A stretch of DNA of 64,000 nt from Allomuricauda sp. (GTDB lineage: Bacteria > Bacteroidota > Bacteroidia > Flavobacteriales > Flavobacteriaceae): assembly GCF_028280385.1 (NCBI RefSeq), contig NZ_JANQLX010000003.1, forward strand, positions 434,001 through 498,000, read 5' to 3'. The position numbers were made by a program, and so were the translations under genes. Shown in pieces: positions 46,624 to 56,608 of the stretch. Position 1 is the first letter of the stretch. Each line of letters begins with the position of its first letter. The notes under the pieces were generated by a model. It saw only the letters and a program-made list of their open reading frames with translations. It was not told where the DNA came from and did no database searches.

Positions 46624-47592
46624 CTAAGGAAATTGCAAATCGGTTATATGGTGAACCAGGGAAGCTGCTAGTTTGGCCGTTTGTCCGTCCACATCAAATT
46701 TAGGGTTCATCTCGGCCAAATCCACACTGATCAATTTCCCGGAAGTAATTATGGTCTTCAGGCATTCCAAAACAATCTGTGGACTAAAGCCCATGGGAGA
46801 GGGGGCGCTTACCCCTGGAGCGTAGGCCGATGAAAAACCATCCAAATCGACGGTTACATAGACTTTGTCCACCGTCTTGATAAAAGCATTGACCCAAATA
46901 TTGATCTCATCCAAAAAATGAATCTGGAAGGTGTCGGAAAGCACATAGGTAACATCCAGTTCCTTTGCCGTTTGAAAAAGATTGCGATCGTTGGCATCCT
47001 TTCGGATACCCAAACAGAGGTATTTAAAGTCAGTGCCCTCCTGCTCACATTCCAAGGCTATCTGATAAAAAGGGGTGCCGGAATTGTTGGTTTGGATGTT
47101 TTGGCGCAGGTCAAAATGCGCATCAAAATTGATGATTCCAATACTTTGCCCTTCTCTTTTGGAATCCAGGTGTTTTTTTATTCCGTGATAATGTCCGTAG
47201 GCCACATCGTGCCCCCCGCCAAGAACAATGGGAAACTGCCTTTTGTCCAGCAACATGGCCACCGCTGCTGCCAAATCGGTTTGGGCCGCTTCCATGTTTT
47301 CATCCAGACAGATGACGTTGCCGGCATCGTACAATTGAACCGTACTTGGCAGATGGTTTGGCATTTTTCCCAAACTACTTTTGATGGCATTGGGACCATC
47401 CACGGCGCCAATCCTGCCCTGGTTACGTTTTACGCCTTCGTGGCAGGCATATCCCAATAAACAGATGGATTTTTTAGGGGGCTCTGGAATTTCATCCAAA
47501 GGAACACACTTTACCTTTTCATGAAGGTATAGGCTTTTGTTACTCGTGCGCCCTTGCCAAAGCTCTGTATTGGGCTGGGAATAATTTTTCAT
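46624..47592 (-). CDS. hutG: Formimidoylglutamase (arginase/agmatinase family)
   Basis: VLGGGHDVAYGHY, IINFDAHFDLR, VYVTVDLDGFSSAYAPGVSAPSPMG; linked to hutU. Confidence 0.93.
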   Translation of the reverse strand: MKNYSQPNTELWQGRTSNKSLYLHEKVKCVPLDEIPEPPKKSICLLGYACHEGVKRNQGRIGAVDGPNAIKSSLGKMPNHLPSTVQLYDAGNVICLDENMEAAQTDLAAAVAMLLDKRQFPIVLGGGHDVAYGHYHGIKKHLDSKREGQSIGIINFDAHFDLRQNIQTNNSGTPFYQIALECEQEGTDFKYLCLGIRKDANDRNLFQTAKELDVTYVLSDTFQIHFLDEINIWVNAFIKTVDKVYVTVDLDGFSSAYAPGVSAPSPMGFSPQIVLECLKTIITSGKLISVDLAEMNPKFDVDGQTAKLAASLVHHITDLQFP

Positions 47593-47596
47593 TGCA

Positions 47597-49636
47597 TCAG
47601 AAAAGATGGTCCAAAATATCGGTTTCCACCAAGTTAGGCAAAGTTACCTTTAATTCCGGGGTTCTCTCCATTTCCCGTTTTATGGCAAAAAGGGCTTCCT
47701 TGTTACGTGCCCAACTTCTTCGGGAAATACCATTGTTCACATCGTAAAACAGCATATTTTTAAGTCGGCGCGAAGCTGCTGCCGAACCGTCCAGGACCAT
47801 TCCAAAACCACCGTTGATCACTTCGCCCCAGCCAACCCCACCTCCATTGTGGATGGAAACCCAAGTGGCCCCCCGAAAACTATCGCCAATAACATTATGG
47901 ATGGCCATATCAGCAGTGAATTTACTGCCATCATAAATATTGCTGGTTTCCCTAAAGGGCGAATCCGTTCCGCTCACATCGTGATGATCTCTGCCCAAAA
48001 CCACTGGAGCGGAAATTTCCCCTTTTTCAATAGCCTGGTTAAAGGCTTCGGCAATTCTGGCCCTTCCTTCTGCATCGGCATACAGAATTCTGGCCTGCGA
48101 ACCTACCACTAGCTGGTTCTGTTCCGCTTCCTCTATCCACTTGATATTGTCCTGCATCTGTTGTTGGATTTCAGTAGGGGCTTCTGCTTTTATTTCCTTC
48201 ATCACCTGAAGGGCAATGTAATCGGTTTTTTGTAAGTCCATGGGGCTTCCAGAAGTACAGACCCATCTGAAGGGCCCAAAACCATAATCAAAGCACATGG
48301 GTCCCAAAATGTCCTGGACATAACTTGGGTACCTAAAATCGATTTGGTTAGCCGCCATGACATCACCTCCGGCCCGAGAAACTTCAAGCAGAAAGGCGTT
48401 GCCATAGTCGAAGAAATAGGTGCCTTTTGCTGTGTGTTTATTGATGGCATTGATTTGTCTGCGGAGGGAGTCCTGTACTTTTTCCTTAAATACGGATGGA
48501 TTTTCCGCCATCATTGTATTGGCCTCATCAAAAGACAGGCCTACGGGATAGTAACCTCCTGCCCATGGATTGTGCAATGAAGTTTGATCAGATCCCAAAT
48601 GAACAAAAATATCCTCCTCCAAAAACTCCTCCCACACTTCCACTATGTTACCTATATAGGCCAAGGACACCACTTCGTTATTGGCAATGGCTTTTTTGGT
48701 CCGCTCCACAAGTTCAGTAATGTTGGACCATAGTTCGTCCACCCAACCTTGTTGGTGACGTTTTTTGGCGGCTTCAGGATTTACTTCGGCACAAACGGTA
48801 ATGCATCCAGCAATGTTTCCGGCCTTGGGCTGGGCCCCGCTCATGCCCCCCAATCCGGCAGTCAAAAACACTTTCCCTTCCGGAGTTTCGTTTTTGTTCA
48901 ACACCTTTCGGAAAGCATTCATTACTGTAATGGCGGTACCGTGAACAATTCCTTGGGGACCAATGTACATATAGGAACCTGCTGTCATCTGCCCATATTG
49001 GGTAACTCCAAGTGCATTGAATTTTTCCCAATCATCCGGTTGGGAATAATTGGGAATCATCATGCCGTTGGTCACCACTACGCGCGGGGCTTCTTTTGAA
49101 GAAGGGAACAATCCCATGGGGTGGCCAGAGTACATGTGCAAGGTTTGTTCCTCGGTCATTTCCGCCAAGTACTTCATCGTCAACAAATATTGCGCCCAGT
49201 TCTGAAATACAGCTCCATTACCACCGTAAGTGATTAATTCTTCTGGATGCTGTGCCACGGCAGGGTCCAAATTGTTCTGGATCATAAGCATTATAGCGGC
49301 TGCTTGTTCTGATTTTGCCGGATAATCGGATATAGGCCTGGCATAAATTTTATATGTGGGCTTAAACCGGTACATATAGATTCGACCATAGGATTTTAGT
49401 TCTTCCGCAAATTCAGGAGCCAATTCCCTGTGCCAGGTTTCTGGAAAATACCGCAAGGCATTTTGGACCGCCAACTTTTTTTCCTCCGCAGATAGAATAT
49501 CCTTTCTTTTTGGGGCTGGATTTCCGCTCTTTGGATAGGGGCGGGGAGCGGGTAATTCTGCAGGAATACCTTGTAAGATTGAGGTTTTAAATGCTTGGAT
49601 TTCCATATTAATTTCTTTCAAAAACTTGTTTTCCAT
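47597..49636 (-). CDS. hutU: Urocanate hydratase
   Basis: GNGAVFQNWAQYLLTMKYLAEMTEEQTLHMYSGHPMGLFPS, GPFRWVCTSG, HNGGGVGWGEVINGGFGMVLDG; true start likely at MEIQAFK (49606). Confidence 0.95.
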   Translation of the reverse strand: MENKFLKEINMEIQAFKTSILQGIPAELPAPRPYPKSGNPAPKRKDILSAEEKKLAVQNALRYFPETWHRELAPEFAEELKSYGRIYMYRFKPTYKIYARPISDYPAKSEQAAAIMLMIQNNLDPAVAQHPEELITYGGNGAVFQNWAQYLLTMKYLAEMTEEQTLHMYSGHPMGLFPSSKEAPRVVVTNGMMIPNYSQPDDWEKFNALGVTQYGQMTAGSYMYIGPQGIVHGTAITVMNAFRKVLNKNETPEGKVFLTAGLGGMSGAQPKAGNIAGCITVCAEVNPEAAKKRHQQGWVDELWSNITELVERTKKAIANNEVVSLAYIGNIVEVWEEFLEEDIFVHLGSDQTSLHNPWAGGYYPVGLSFDEANTMMAENPSVFKEKVQDSLRRQINAINKHTAKGTYFFDYGNAFLLEVSRAGGDVMAANQIDFRYPSYVQDILGPMCFDYGFGPFRWVCTSGSPMDLQKTDYIALQVMKEIKAEAPTEIQQQMQDNIKWIEEAEQNQLVVGSQARILYADAEGRARIAEAFNQAIEKGEISAPVVLGRDHHDVSGTDSPFRETSNIYDGSKFTADMAIHNVIGDSFRGATWVSIHNGGGVGWGEVINGGFGMVLDGSAAASRRLKNMLFYDVNNGISRRSWARNKEALFAIKREMERTPELKVTLPNLVETDILDHLF

Positions 49637-50849
49637 TTTTCCAAACTGAATCCGGTTGCAACTGTCCTTGGTGATAGGTGATATCTTGGTAGTTTTCCGT
49701 TGGGAATGTTATGAAGTCCGCTAGATTACCGGGCTTAAGGGTGCCCCGGTCGTTTAATTCCAAGGCGGCTGCGGCCCTAAAGGTCATCCCAGACAGGACC
49801 TCGGTATTGGAAAGTTTCTCAAAGGTTCCCAAAATACTGGCCTGGGTTAGAAGGTCGCCCATAGGGGCCGATCCCGGATTATGGTCGCTGGCTATGGCCA
49901 ATGCACCTCCGGCATCCAAAATTCTACGTGCCGGGGTAAAATCGCAGCCAAGACCCAACGATGCACCGGGTAAAGCCGTGGCAATAACATTGCTGTGGGC
50001 CAACAGCTCAATTTCCTTGGCAGTGCTTGCTTCCAAATGATCTGCACTTACGGCGCCAAACCGAACCGCCACTTCACTGCCTCCGGTTGTAAACTGATCG
50101 GCGTGTACGGTAATGGAGAAGCCCATGTTTTCGGCCTCGGTAAAATATGGAGCTACTTCCTTTGGCGAAAAAGCACTTTCTTCTACAAAAGCATCAATTC
50201 GAGAGGCCAGATTTTCCGCTTTTAAAATGGGAAATAGCAATGCTACGATCTCATCGAGATAATCTCCCTCACCAGTCCAATCCTTGGGTTTCATATGGGC
50301 TGCCAAACAAGTTGGAATCAAATCCATTTGAATGTTTTTATTGGCCATTTTGATGGCCCTTAGCATTTTAAGCTCCTCATCCACAGATAGACCATATCCG
50401 CTTTTTACCTCCATGGTGGTGATGCCCTTGCGGAGATGCTCTTTGCTTCTTTGGACGATTCCATCTTCCAGCATGGATTGCGACGCCTTGCGGGTCTGGG
50501 TCACGGTATCCCAAATACCACCGCCCGCCTTTGCAATTTCAAGATAGGAGACCCCTGCATTGCGCATGGCATAGTCCCTGGCCCGGGATCCCCCAAAACA
50601 AATATGGGTGTGGGCGTCAATGAATCCGGGAAGACAAACCGCTTTTTCCTTGATGGGATGGACTTCCACATCCGGGGACTTTAAATCTTCAAAAACACCG
50701 ATTTTCTGGATTTTTCCTTCGAAAACCAAGATGCCCCCATTGGAGATTATGGGCAATTGATCATCATGAAGTGCTCCCTTGAGAGGAAGCCCGGTCATGG
50801 GAAGTAATTGTGTAAAGGGGCCAATAAGTTTGGTTTTGCTCATGGTCAA
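49608..50849 (-). CDS. hutI: Imidazolonepropionase
   Basis: CLPGFIDAHTHICFGGSRARDYAMRNAGVSYLEIAKAGGGIWDTVTQTR, ALAIASDHNPGSAP. Confidence 0.95.
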   Translation of the reverse strand: MTMSKTKLIGPFTQLLPMTGLPLKGALHDDQLPIISNGGILVFEGKIQKIGVFEDLKSPDVEVHPIKEKAVCLPGFIDAHTHICFGGSRARDYAMRNAGVSYLEIAKAGGGIWDTVTQTRKASQSMLEDGIVQRSKEHLRKGITTMEVKSGYGLSVDEELKMLRAIKMANKNIQMDLIPTCLAAHMKPKDWTGEGDYLDEIVALLFPILKAENLASRIDAFVEESAFSPKEVAPYFTEAENMGFSITVHADQFTTGGSEVAVRFGAVSADHLEASTAKEIELLAHSNVIATALPGASLGLGCDFTPARRILDAGGALAIASDHNPGSAPMGDLLTQASILGTFEKLSNTEVLSGMTFRAAAALELNDRGTLKPGNLADFITFPTENYQDITYHQGQLQPDSVWKNGKQVFERN

Positions 50850-52423
50850 TAGGTTTCAAATTCTTCTTGGTGGGGGGTGTTCCATGTGAGGTTCATGGTG
50901 GCCATTACGCGTTCCACATGGGTGATGATATCCCCTTTTTGTATGATTTCGATTCCAACTTCGATGTCATCTGAAAAAACACGGTCATGTTCCGCAAAAG
51001 ATACCTTTTTTCTCAAGTATTTATGGATTTCATCCAAAACGATACCAGATTTAAGAGGTTTTCTAAACTCGAATGCCTGGGCAGCGGTGAGCAGTTCAAT
51101 AGCCAATATTTTTTCAACATTTTCTATGATCTGAAGGGCCTTTCGTCCACTTATGGACCCCATGCTCACATGATCTTCCTGTCCCAGGGAGGTTGGAATG
51201 CTATCCGCGCTGGCGGGGAAGCACAAGCTTTTGTTCTCACTGGCCAATGCCGCAGAAGTATATTGGAGGATCATATACCCGGAATTGATTCCTGTATCTT
51301 CCATCAACAATTTTGGAACGCCTGGACTGTTGCCCTCAAGGGCCAAGTAAATTCTTCGGTCGGAAATATTTCCAATTTCGGAGGCCGCCAAAGCAGCATA
51401 GTCCAAGGCCATGGCCAAGGGTTGCCCGTGAAAATTCCCGCCGCTTATGGCCAACTCGTTGTCAATGATCACAGGATTATCGGTGACCGAATTGAGCTCT
51501 ATCTCCAACAATTCCTTTAAATGCAACCATGCATTTCTCGATGCTCCATGGACTTGGGGGATACAACGTAGGGAATAGGGGTCTTGAACCCGTTCGCAAT
51601 CGATATGATCCTCCAATATTTCGGAACCTTGCAGAAGGGTTCGAATTCTTCCGGCCACATGTTGGTTGCCCTTAAAGGGGCGGACTTCGTGCAATTTGTG
51701 GTGGAACGGTCTAATGGAGCCTTGAAGACCTTCCAACATCATGGCGCCAATAATATCGGCATGGCGCAGCGCATATTGTAATTTTTGTACCACCACAACG
51801 GCATGGGCCGCAATAAATTGGGTTCCATTGATCAGAGCCAAACCTTCTTTAGGACCTAGTTCCAATGGCTTGATCCCGGTTTTTTTGAGCATGGATGCCG
51901 TAGGCATGGTCTCGCCTTTAAATTCCACTTTGCCCAAACCTATGAGAGGCAAAAACAGATGGGAAAGGGGGGCTAGATCTCCAGAGGCCCCCACGGATCC
52001 TTGTGTGGGAACAACAGGAATGGCATCGTTCTCCAAATGCCATAGCATTCGTTCTATGGTGGTCTTGGCAATACCGGAAAACCCCTTGGCCAGGGCATGG
52101 ATTTTAAGAATAAGCATCAATTTGGCCAATTTTTTGGCAATAGGCTGGCCCACTCCAACACTGTGACTCTGCAAAATATTGGATTGGAGGATTTTTGTGT
52201 CCTCCTTGGATATTTTGGTGTTGCACAAAGGACCAAAGCCGGTATTGATACCGTAAACGATGTCTCCCTTTGCCACAATATCCTGTACCCATTGGTGGCT
52301 CAGCTCAATTTTTTTAAAACATTCTGGTGTGACCAATCCTTGGATGTTTCCATCAGCGATGCCCAAAGCGATACTTGCGGTAAGGTGATCTTCGCCAAAA
52401 TGGAATGTTTTGGGTATATACAT
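50846..52423 (-). CDS. hutH: Histidine ammonia-lyase
   Basis: YGINTGFGPLCNTKI, GSVGASGDLAPLSHL (MIO Ala-Ser-Gly), KNGTQF-like LINGTQFIAAH. Confidence 0.95.
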   Translation of the reverse strand: MYIPKTFHFGEDHLTASIALGIADGNIQGLVTPECFKKIELSHQWVQDIVAKGDIVYGINTGFGPLCNTKISKEDTKILQSNILQSHSVGVGQPIAKKLAKLMLILKIHALAKGFSGIAKTTIERMLWHLENDAIPVVPTQGSVGASGDLAPLSHLFLPLIGLGKVEFKGETMPTASMLKKTGIKPLELGPKEGLALINGTQFIAAHAVVVVQKLQYALRHADIIGAMMLEGLQGSIRPFHHKLHEVRPFKGNQHVAGRIRTLLQGSEILEDHIDCERVQDPYSLRCIPQVHGASRNAWLHLKELLEIELNSVTDNPVIIDNELAISGGNFHGQPLAMALDYAALAASEIGNISDRRIYLALEGNSPGVPKLLMEDTGINSGYMILQYTSAALASENKSLCFPASADSIPTSLGQEDHVSMGSISGRKALQIIENVEKILAIELLTAAQAFEFRKPLKSGIVLDEIHKYLRKKVSFAEHDRVFSDDIEVGIEIIQKGDIITHVERVMATMNLTWNTPHQEEFETY

Positions 52424-52501
52424 TGGGATTTGTTTTAAAATTTAAAATTACATTCTCTTTGTAATAATTACCAATACTTATTTTTGTAATATTTAATAAG
52501 T

Positions 52502-53389
52502 ATGAATTATCAAATAGAACTTAGACATTTCCATTATTTTTTGGCTGTAGCGGAAGAGCTGCACTTTAGGAAAGCTGCGGAAAAGTTGTTTATCTCCCAA
52601 CCGGGATTAAGTACCCAAATCAAGCAAATGGAGGAAATTTTGCAGACCCAACTTTTCATACGCGACAAGAAAAAGGTGCAATTAACACAAGCAGGTCAAT
52701 TTTTAAAGGGCGAAGTTGAGTTTGTGCTCAATCACCTGGAGCAGACCAAAAGACAAATGCGGCTTATTGGCCAGGGTCATTTGGGGGAGGTACGCATTGG
52801 ATTTTTGGGCTCGGCCATGCAGAATGTTGTACCCAATTTATTGCTGGAACTAAAACATAAATTCCCGAGGATCCATACCAGTCTGGAGGAACTATCCAAT
52901 AGGGCGCAGATCAATGCAATATTGCATGACAGATTGGACCTGGGTTTTGTTCGGTTGGCAAGAGTCCCCGGCGGATTGGAAATCAAACCGGTGTTCGAGG
53001 ATACTTTTTCCCTGGTGCTTCCAGAAGATCATCCATTGGATTCGACAAATTTCAAAGGGATGAAACAAGTTTCGGAAGACGATTTTATCCTGTTTTCACA
53101 AGACTACAGCCCGCTGTATTACGATACCGTTATCAGCATTTGTGAGGATGCGGGATTTCAGCCAAAAGTGTCGCATAAATCCGTACATGCACAGACCATT
53201 TTTAAACTGGTGGAAAACAAATTGGGCATTGCCATTGTTCCAACAGCACTTCAGGATGGCTTTCAGATGAAAGTCAAATTTATTGAACTGGGCAGCCTAA
53301 AACAACGTGCCGTGCTTTCCATGGTTTGGAAATCGGACAATAGAAATCCGGCATTAAAAAATTGTAAGGATTTGTTACTGAAAATGTAA
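52502..53389 (+). CDS. LysR-family transcriptional regulator, divergent from hutHIUG
   Basis: ELRHFHYFLAVAEELHFRKAAEKLFISQPGLSTQIKQMEEILQTQLFIRDKK. Confidence 0.93.
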   Translation: MNYQIELRHFHYFLAVAEELHFRKAAEKLFISQPGLSTQIKQMEEILQTQLFIRDKKKVQLTQAGQFLKGEVEFVLNHLEQTKRQMRLIGQGHLGEVRIGFLGSAMQNVVPNLLLELKHKFPRIHTSLEELSNRAQINAILHDRLDLGFVRLARVPGGLEIKPVFEDTFSLVLPEDHPLDSTNFKGMKQVSEDDFILFSQDYSPLYYDTVISICEDAGFQPKVSHKSVHAQTIFKLVENKLGIAIVPTALQDGFQMKVKFIELGSLKQRAVLSMVWKSDNRNPALKNCKDLLLKM

Positions 53390-53435
53390 TGGTGACGCAC
53401 CAAGCATTTATCTTTGAAATTATATTTCCATTCGT

Positions 53436-53990
53436 ATGATTTTTGAATTGATACAAAACCGGAGAAGTGTTTTTCCCGCCCAATACAATGATCGTCCCAT
53501 TGAGCGTGCCAATATTGAAAAAATATTGGAGGCGGCCAATTGGGCCCCTACCCATAGGAAAACCGAACCGTGGCGGTTCAAGGTATTTTTGGGTGATAAA
53601 AAGAAGGAGTTGGGGGAGTTTCTCTCAGAAAAATATCAGCAAATTGACTCCAAACCGAAGCAAGTAAAAATTAAAAAATTGCTTGACAATCCAGTTAGGT
53701 CCGGTGCAGTGATCGCTATATGTATGCAGCGGGATCCGCTGGAAAGTGTACCGGAATGGGAAGAACTGGCGGCCACGGCCATGGCGGTTCAAAATATGTG
53801 GCTCTGTTGCGCCGAATTGGGAATTGGGTGCTACTGGAGTTCACCGGGACTGATCCAATTTATGCATGAGTTTGTCGATTTAAATGAAGGTGAAAAATGC
53901 CTTGGCTTTTTCTATATGGGGTATTACGATGGAGAAGTTGCCTCCGGGGAACGTGGACCCATTGGGGAGAAAGTGGAATGGTTAGAATGA
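53436..53990 (+). CDS. Nitroreductase family protein
   Basis: ELIQNRRSVFPAQYNDRPIERANIEKILEAANWAPTHRKTEPWRFKVF. Confidence 0.92.
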   Translation: MIFELIQNRRSVFPAQYNDRPIERANIEKILEAANWAPTHRKTEPWRFKVFLGDKKKELGEFLSEKYQQIDSKPKQVKIKKLLDNPVRSGAVIAICMQRDPLESVPEWEELAATAMAVQNMWLCCAELGIGCYWSSPGLIQFMHEFVDLNEGEKCLGFFYMGYYDGEVASGERGPIGEKVEWLE

Positions 53991-54515
53991 AAAAATAGAC
54001 CCTGAATGTTTCACGGCCACTATTATAAAGAAAACCAGATAGGCCGCTGTAATCACAAACTTTAAGAAGGTACCCGTCAAAAAACCGATAAAGGAACCGA
54101 AGGCCGCTTTCATGGCCGTCTTTTGATCGGCCTTGTTCATCAATTCGCCTACCAGGGCACCCACAAAAGGCCAGATTATTATTCCGAAGGGTCCAAATAC
54201 CGGAAAGAATATGGCCACTAGCAATCCTATGATACTACCCCACATACCTGCCTTGCTGCCACCAAATTTTTTGGTGCCTGCCGCCGGTATAACATAGTCC
54301 ATTACCGTAATGCCCAGGGCGAGGATCAAAGTCCCGCCCAAGATCCACCAGTTGTCTGGGACGGCCTTGGTAAGATAGAGCAGCAATAGTCCAACCCAAC
54401 TTAAGGGAGGTCCGGGCAGCACGGGCAAAAAGCTTCCGAGAATGCCCACCACCATAAAAACAAATCCCACTACAAGCAGTACAATGTCCATATTGTCCTT
54501 TTGGTTATGAGACAA
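53982..54515 (-). CDS. DUF456 domain-containing membrane protein
   Basis: GSFLPVLPGPPLSWVGLLLLYLT, GGSKAGMWGSIIGLLVAIFFPVFGPFGIIIWPFVGALVGEL. Confidence 0.9.
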   Translation of the reverse strand: MSHNQKDNMDIVLLVVGFVFMVVGILGSFLPVLPGPPLSWVGLLLLYLTKAVPDNWWILGGTLILALGITVMDYVIPAAGTKKFGGSKAGMWGSIIGLLVAIFFPVFGPFGIIIWPFVGALVGELMNKADQKTAMKAAFGSFIGFLTGTFLKFVITAAYLVFFIIVAVKHSGSIFSF

Positions 54516-54562
54516 ATTTAAGCTGTAAATGTTACAGGAAAAGGATTAAAATTCATTATTTC

Positions 54563-54630
54563 AACTAAAAAATTAGTTTAAACTAAATATTTAGTTATAT
54601 TTGTTGTGGTATTCAACTAAATTCTTAGTT
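54563..54630. promoter_or_regulatory. Array of AACTAA-N4-TTAGTT operator-like palindromes upstream of blaI
   Basis: AACTAAAAAATTAGTT (54563-54578), TTAGTTTAAACTAA (54573-54586), AACTAAATATTTAGTT (54581-54596, perfect), AACTAAATTCTTAGTT (54615-54630). Confidence 0.75.
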
Positions 54631-54633
54631 TAA

Positions 54634-54996
54634 ATGAAGCAGTTAACCAAAGCGGAGGAGGAGATCATGCAACAGTTGTGGCAATTGGGCAAGGCCAACG
54701 TGGCTGCCATCCTTCAAGAATTTCCAGAACCCAAACCTGCGTACAATACAGTTTCGACCATTATTCGCATTTTGGAGGACAAAGGTTTTGTAGACCATGA
54801 AAAAGTGGGTAAGGGCCATGTATATTTTCCATTGGTAATAAAAGAGGAATACAGCAACCAGACCTTGTCAAAATTGGTAGATGGTTATTTTCAAGGGTCG
54901 TTTAAGAGCATGGTATCCTTTTTTATGAAAAAGAACGATATCAGCTTGAGCGAACTGGAGGAAGTAATGCGTAAAATTAAAAATGAGGAACAATGA
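54634..54996 (+). CDS. BlaI/MecI/CopY-family transcriptional repressor
   Basis: LTKAEEEIMQQLWQLGKANVAAILQEFPEPKPAYNTVSTIIRILEDKGFVDHEKVGKGHVYFPL. Confidence 0.94.
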   Translation: MKQLTKAEEEIMQQLWQLGKANVAAILQEFPEPKPAYNTVSTIIRILEDKGFVDHEKVGKGHVYFPLVIKEEYSNQTLSKLVDGYFQGSFKSMVSFFMKKNDISLSELEEVMRKIKNEEQ

Positions 54997-56504
54997 TCAC
55001 CTATCTTTTGGAATGTATGACCATCCAATTGGTCTTTTTACTGGTCTATGACCTTCTCCTAAAAAAAGAGACCTTCTTTCAGTGGAACAGGATGTATTTG
55101 TTGGGCGTTTTTGTGCTGTCCATGGTTCTGCCCTTGATAAAAATCAAAGCCCTGACCATGGCGGTACCAGAAACAATAAGCCAGTACCAGCAATATTTTT
55201 TGCAGTTGGATGAGGTTGTTTTGTATGCTTCCCAGTCGGATGAAACCCGCTGGTCCGCAATCCCTTGGAATTTGGTGTTGCCCATTTTGGGGTCGTCAAT
55301 AATGTTGCTTTGGTTCATCTTTAAATTGATACGTATTTATCAACTTAGAAAAAGGGGAACGGCATTTAAGCAAGAGCACTATGTCAAGATTGTCATCCCC
55401 AAAAGCCAACAAGCTTTTTCCTTTTTTAAGAACATTTTCTTGGGGAGTGATATCCCAAAGGAAAAGCAAAGGACCATTCTTGAGCACGAGTTGGTGCATG
55501 TGCGTCAATGGCACTCACTGGATCTAATGTTCTTTGAGATCTCTCGCTTGGTACTCTGGTTTAATCCCATGGTGTATCTGTACCAAAATAGGGTGGCCGA
55601 GTTACACGAGTTCATTGCGGATTCCCAATCTGGGAGCTCCGATAAAAAAAGGCAATACGAGATGTTGCTTTCCGAAGTATTCCATAGCCAGAATGTTAGT
55701 CTCGTCAATCAATTTTTTAAACAATCATTAATCAAAAAACGAATAGTCATGTTAACAAAACAAAAATCAAAAGCAATTTATCAACTGAAATATGTAGTAC
55801 TGGTTCCACTATTGATGGGGATGCTACTTTATTCTTCCTGTGATAATGAAGAAAAACTCCAGGCTTATGATCAGGAGATGGTTGTTGGGGATGTGAACAA
55901 CCTTTCCGGGGTACAACAAGATGCACTGTACCATAAACTTGAAGCCCTTTCAGCTGGTGGTAATGAGTGGGAATTTAAATTGAAGGATGAGGATTCATTC
56001 ATACTTTATCAGGGAGCGACCAATGGGTCGACCATCGTGTTTAAAAATAAAGAGAAGGTCATTCCGGCGACCATGACCATCGTTTCCCCAGACATTAATG
56101 CAGGTATCGTTTCGACGGACCTCAATGCTGAGGCCGTTTATGGCACAGATTCTTATGGGGTTCAAGTGCCCTTTGCGGTTATTGAGGAGGTGCCGATCTA
56201 CCCCGGCTGTGAAAATAGCTTGGATAAAAGGGCGTGTTTTATGGAAAACATAACCGAGCACATCCGAAAGCATTTCAGATATCCGGAGGAAGCACAGGAA
56301 AAAGGAATCCAGGGTAGGGTGAACATTATTTTTCGAATCAACACGGATGGAGAGGTTGTTGGGATACGGCAACGGGGACCCCATAAGTTATTGGAAGACG
56401 AAGCGGTTCGGATTATTTCCAAATTACCAACAATGGTTCCAGGAAAGCAGAAAGGAAAATTGGTCACTGTGCCGTTTAGCATTCCCATTACCTTCAAATT
56501 GTAA
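54993..56504 (+). CDS. M56 (BlaR1-like) peptidase with C-terminal TonB-like domain
   Basis: EHELVHVRQWHSLDLMFFEISRLVLWFNPMVYL (HExxH-like HELVH); C-term YPEEAQEKGIQGRVNIIFRINTDGEVVGI TonB_C. Confidence 0.92.
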   Translation: MITYLLECMTIQLVFLLVYDLLLKKETFFQWNRMYLLGVFVLSMVLPLIKIKALTMAVPETISQYQQYFLQLDEVVLYASQSDETRWSAIPWNLVLPILGSSIMLLWFIFKLIRIYQLRKRGTAFKQEHYVKIVIPKSQQAFSFFKNIFLGSDIPKEKQRTILEHELVHVRQWHSLDLMFFEISRLVLWFNPMVYLYQNRVAELHEFIADSQSGSSDKKRQYEMLLSEVFHSQNVSLVNQFFKQSLIKKRIVMLTKQKSKAIYQLKYVVLVPLLMGMLLYSSCDNEEKLQAYDQEMVVGDVNNLSGVQQDALYHKLEALSAGGNEWEFKLKDEDSFILYQGATNGSTIVFKNKEKVIPATMTIVSPDINAGIVSTDLNAEAVYGTDSYGVQVPFAVIEEVPIYPGCENSLDKRACFMENITEHIRKHFRYPEEAQEKGIQGRVNIIFRINTDGEVVGIRQRGPHKLLEDEAVRIISKLPTMVPGKQKGKLVTVPFSIPITFKL

Positions 56505-56525
56505 AACTTTACAACATTGCAAACC

Positions 56526-56553
56526 AAAGGCCTGAAGTTTTTTCAGGCCTTTT
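56526..56553. terminator. Terminator after M56 gene
   Basis: AAAGGCCTGAA gttttt TTCAGGCCTTTT. Confidence 0.7.
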
Positions 56554-56608
56554 CCCGTTTATGGGTCTTGACAAAAAGTTGTAATTTCAGCCAAATTCTA
56601 GGGGTACT

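Noticed and set aside
46661-47460. ORF 46918-47460 (+) antisense to hutG
   Set aside because: Antisense to a conserved arginase-family gene; no domain support.
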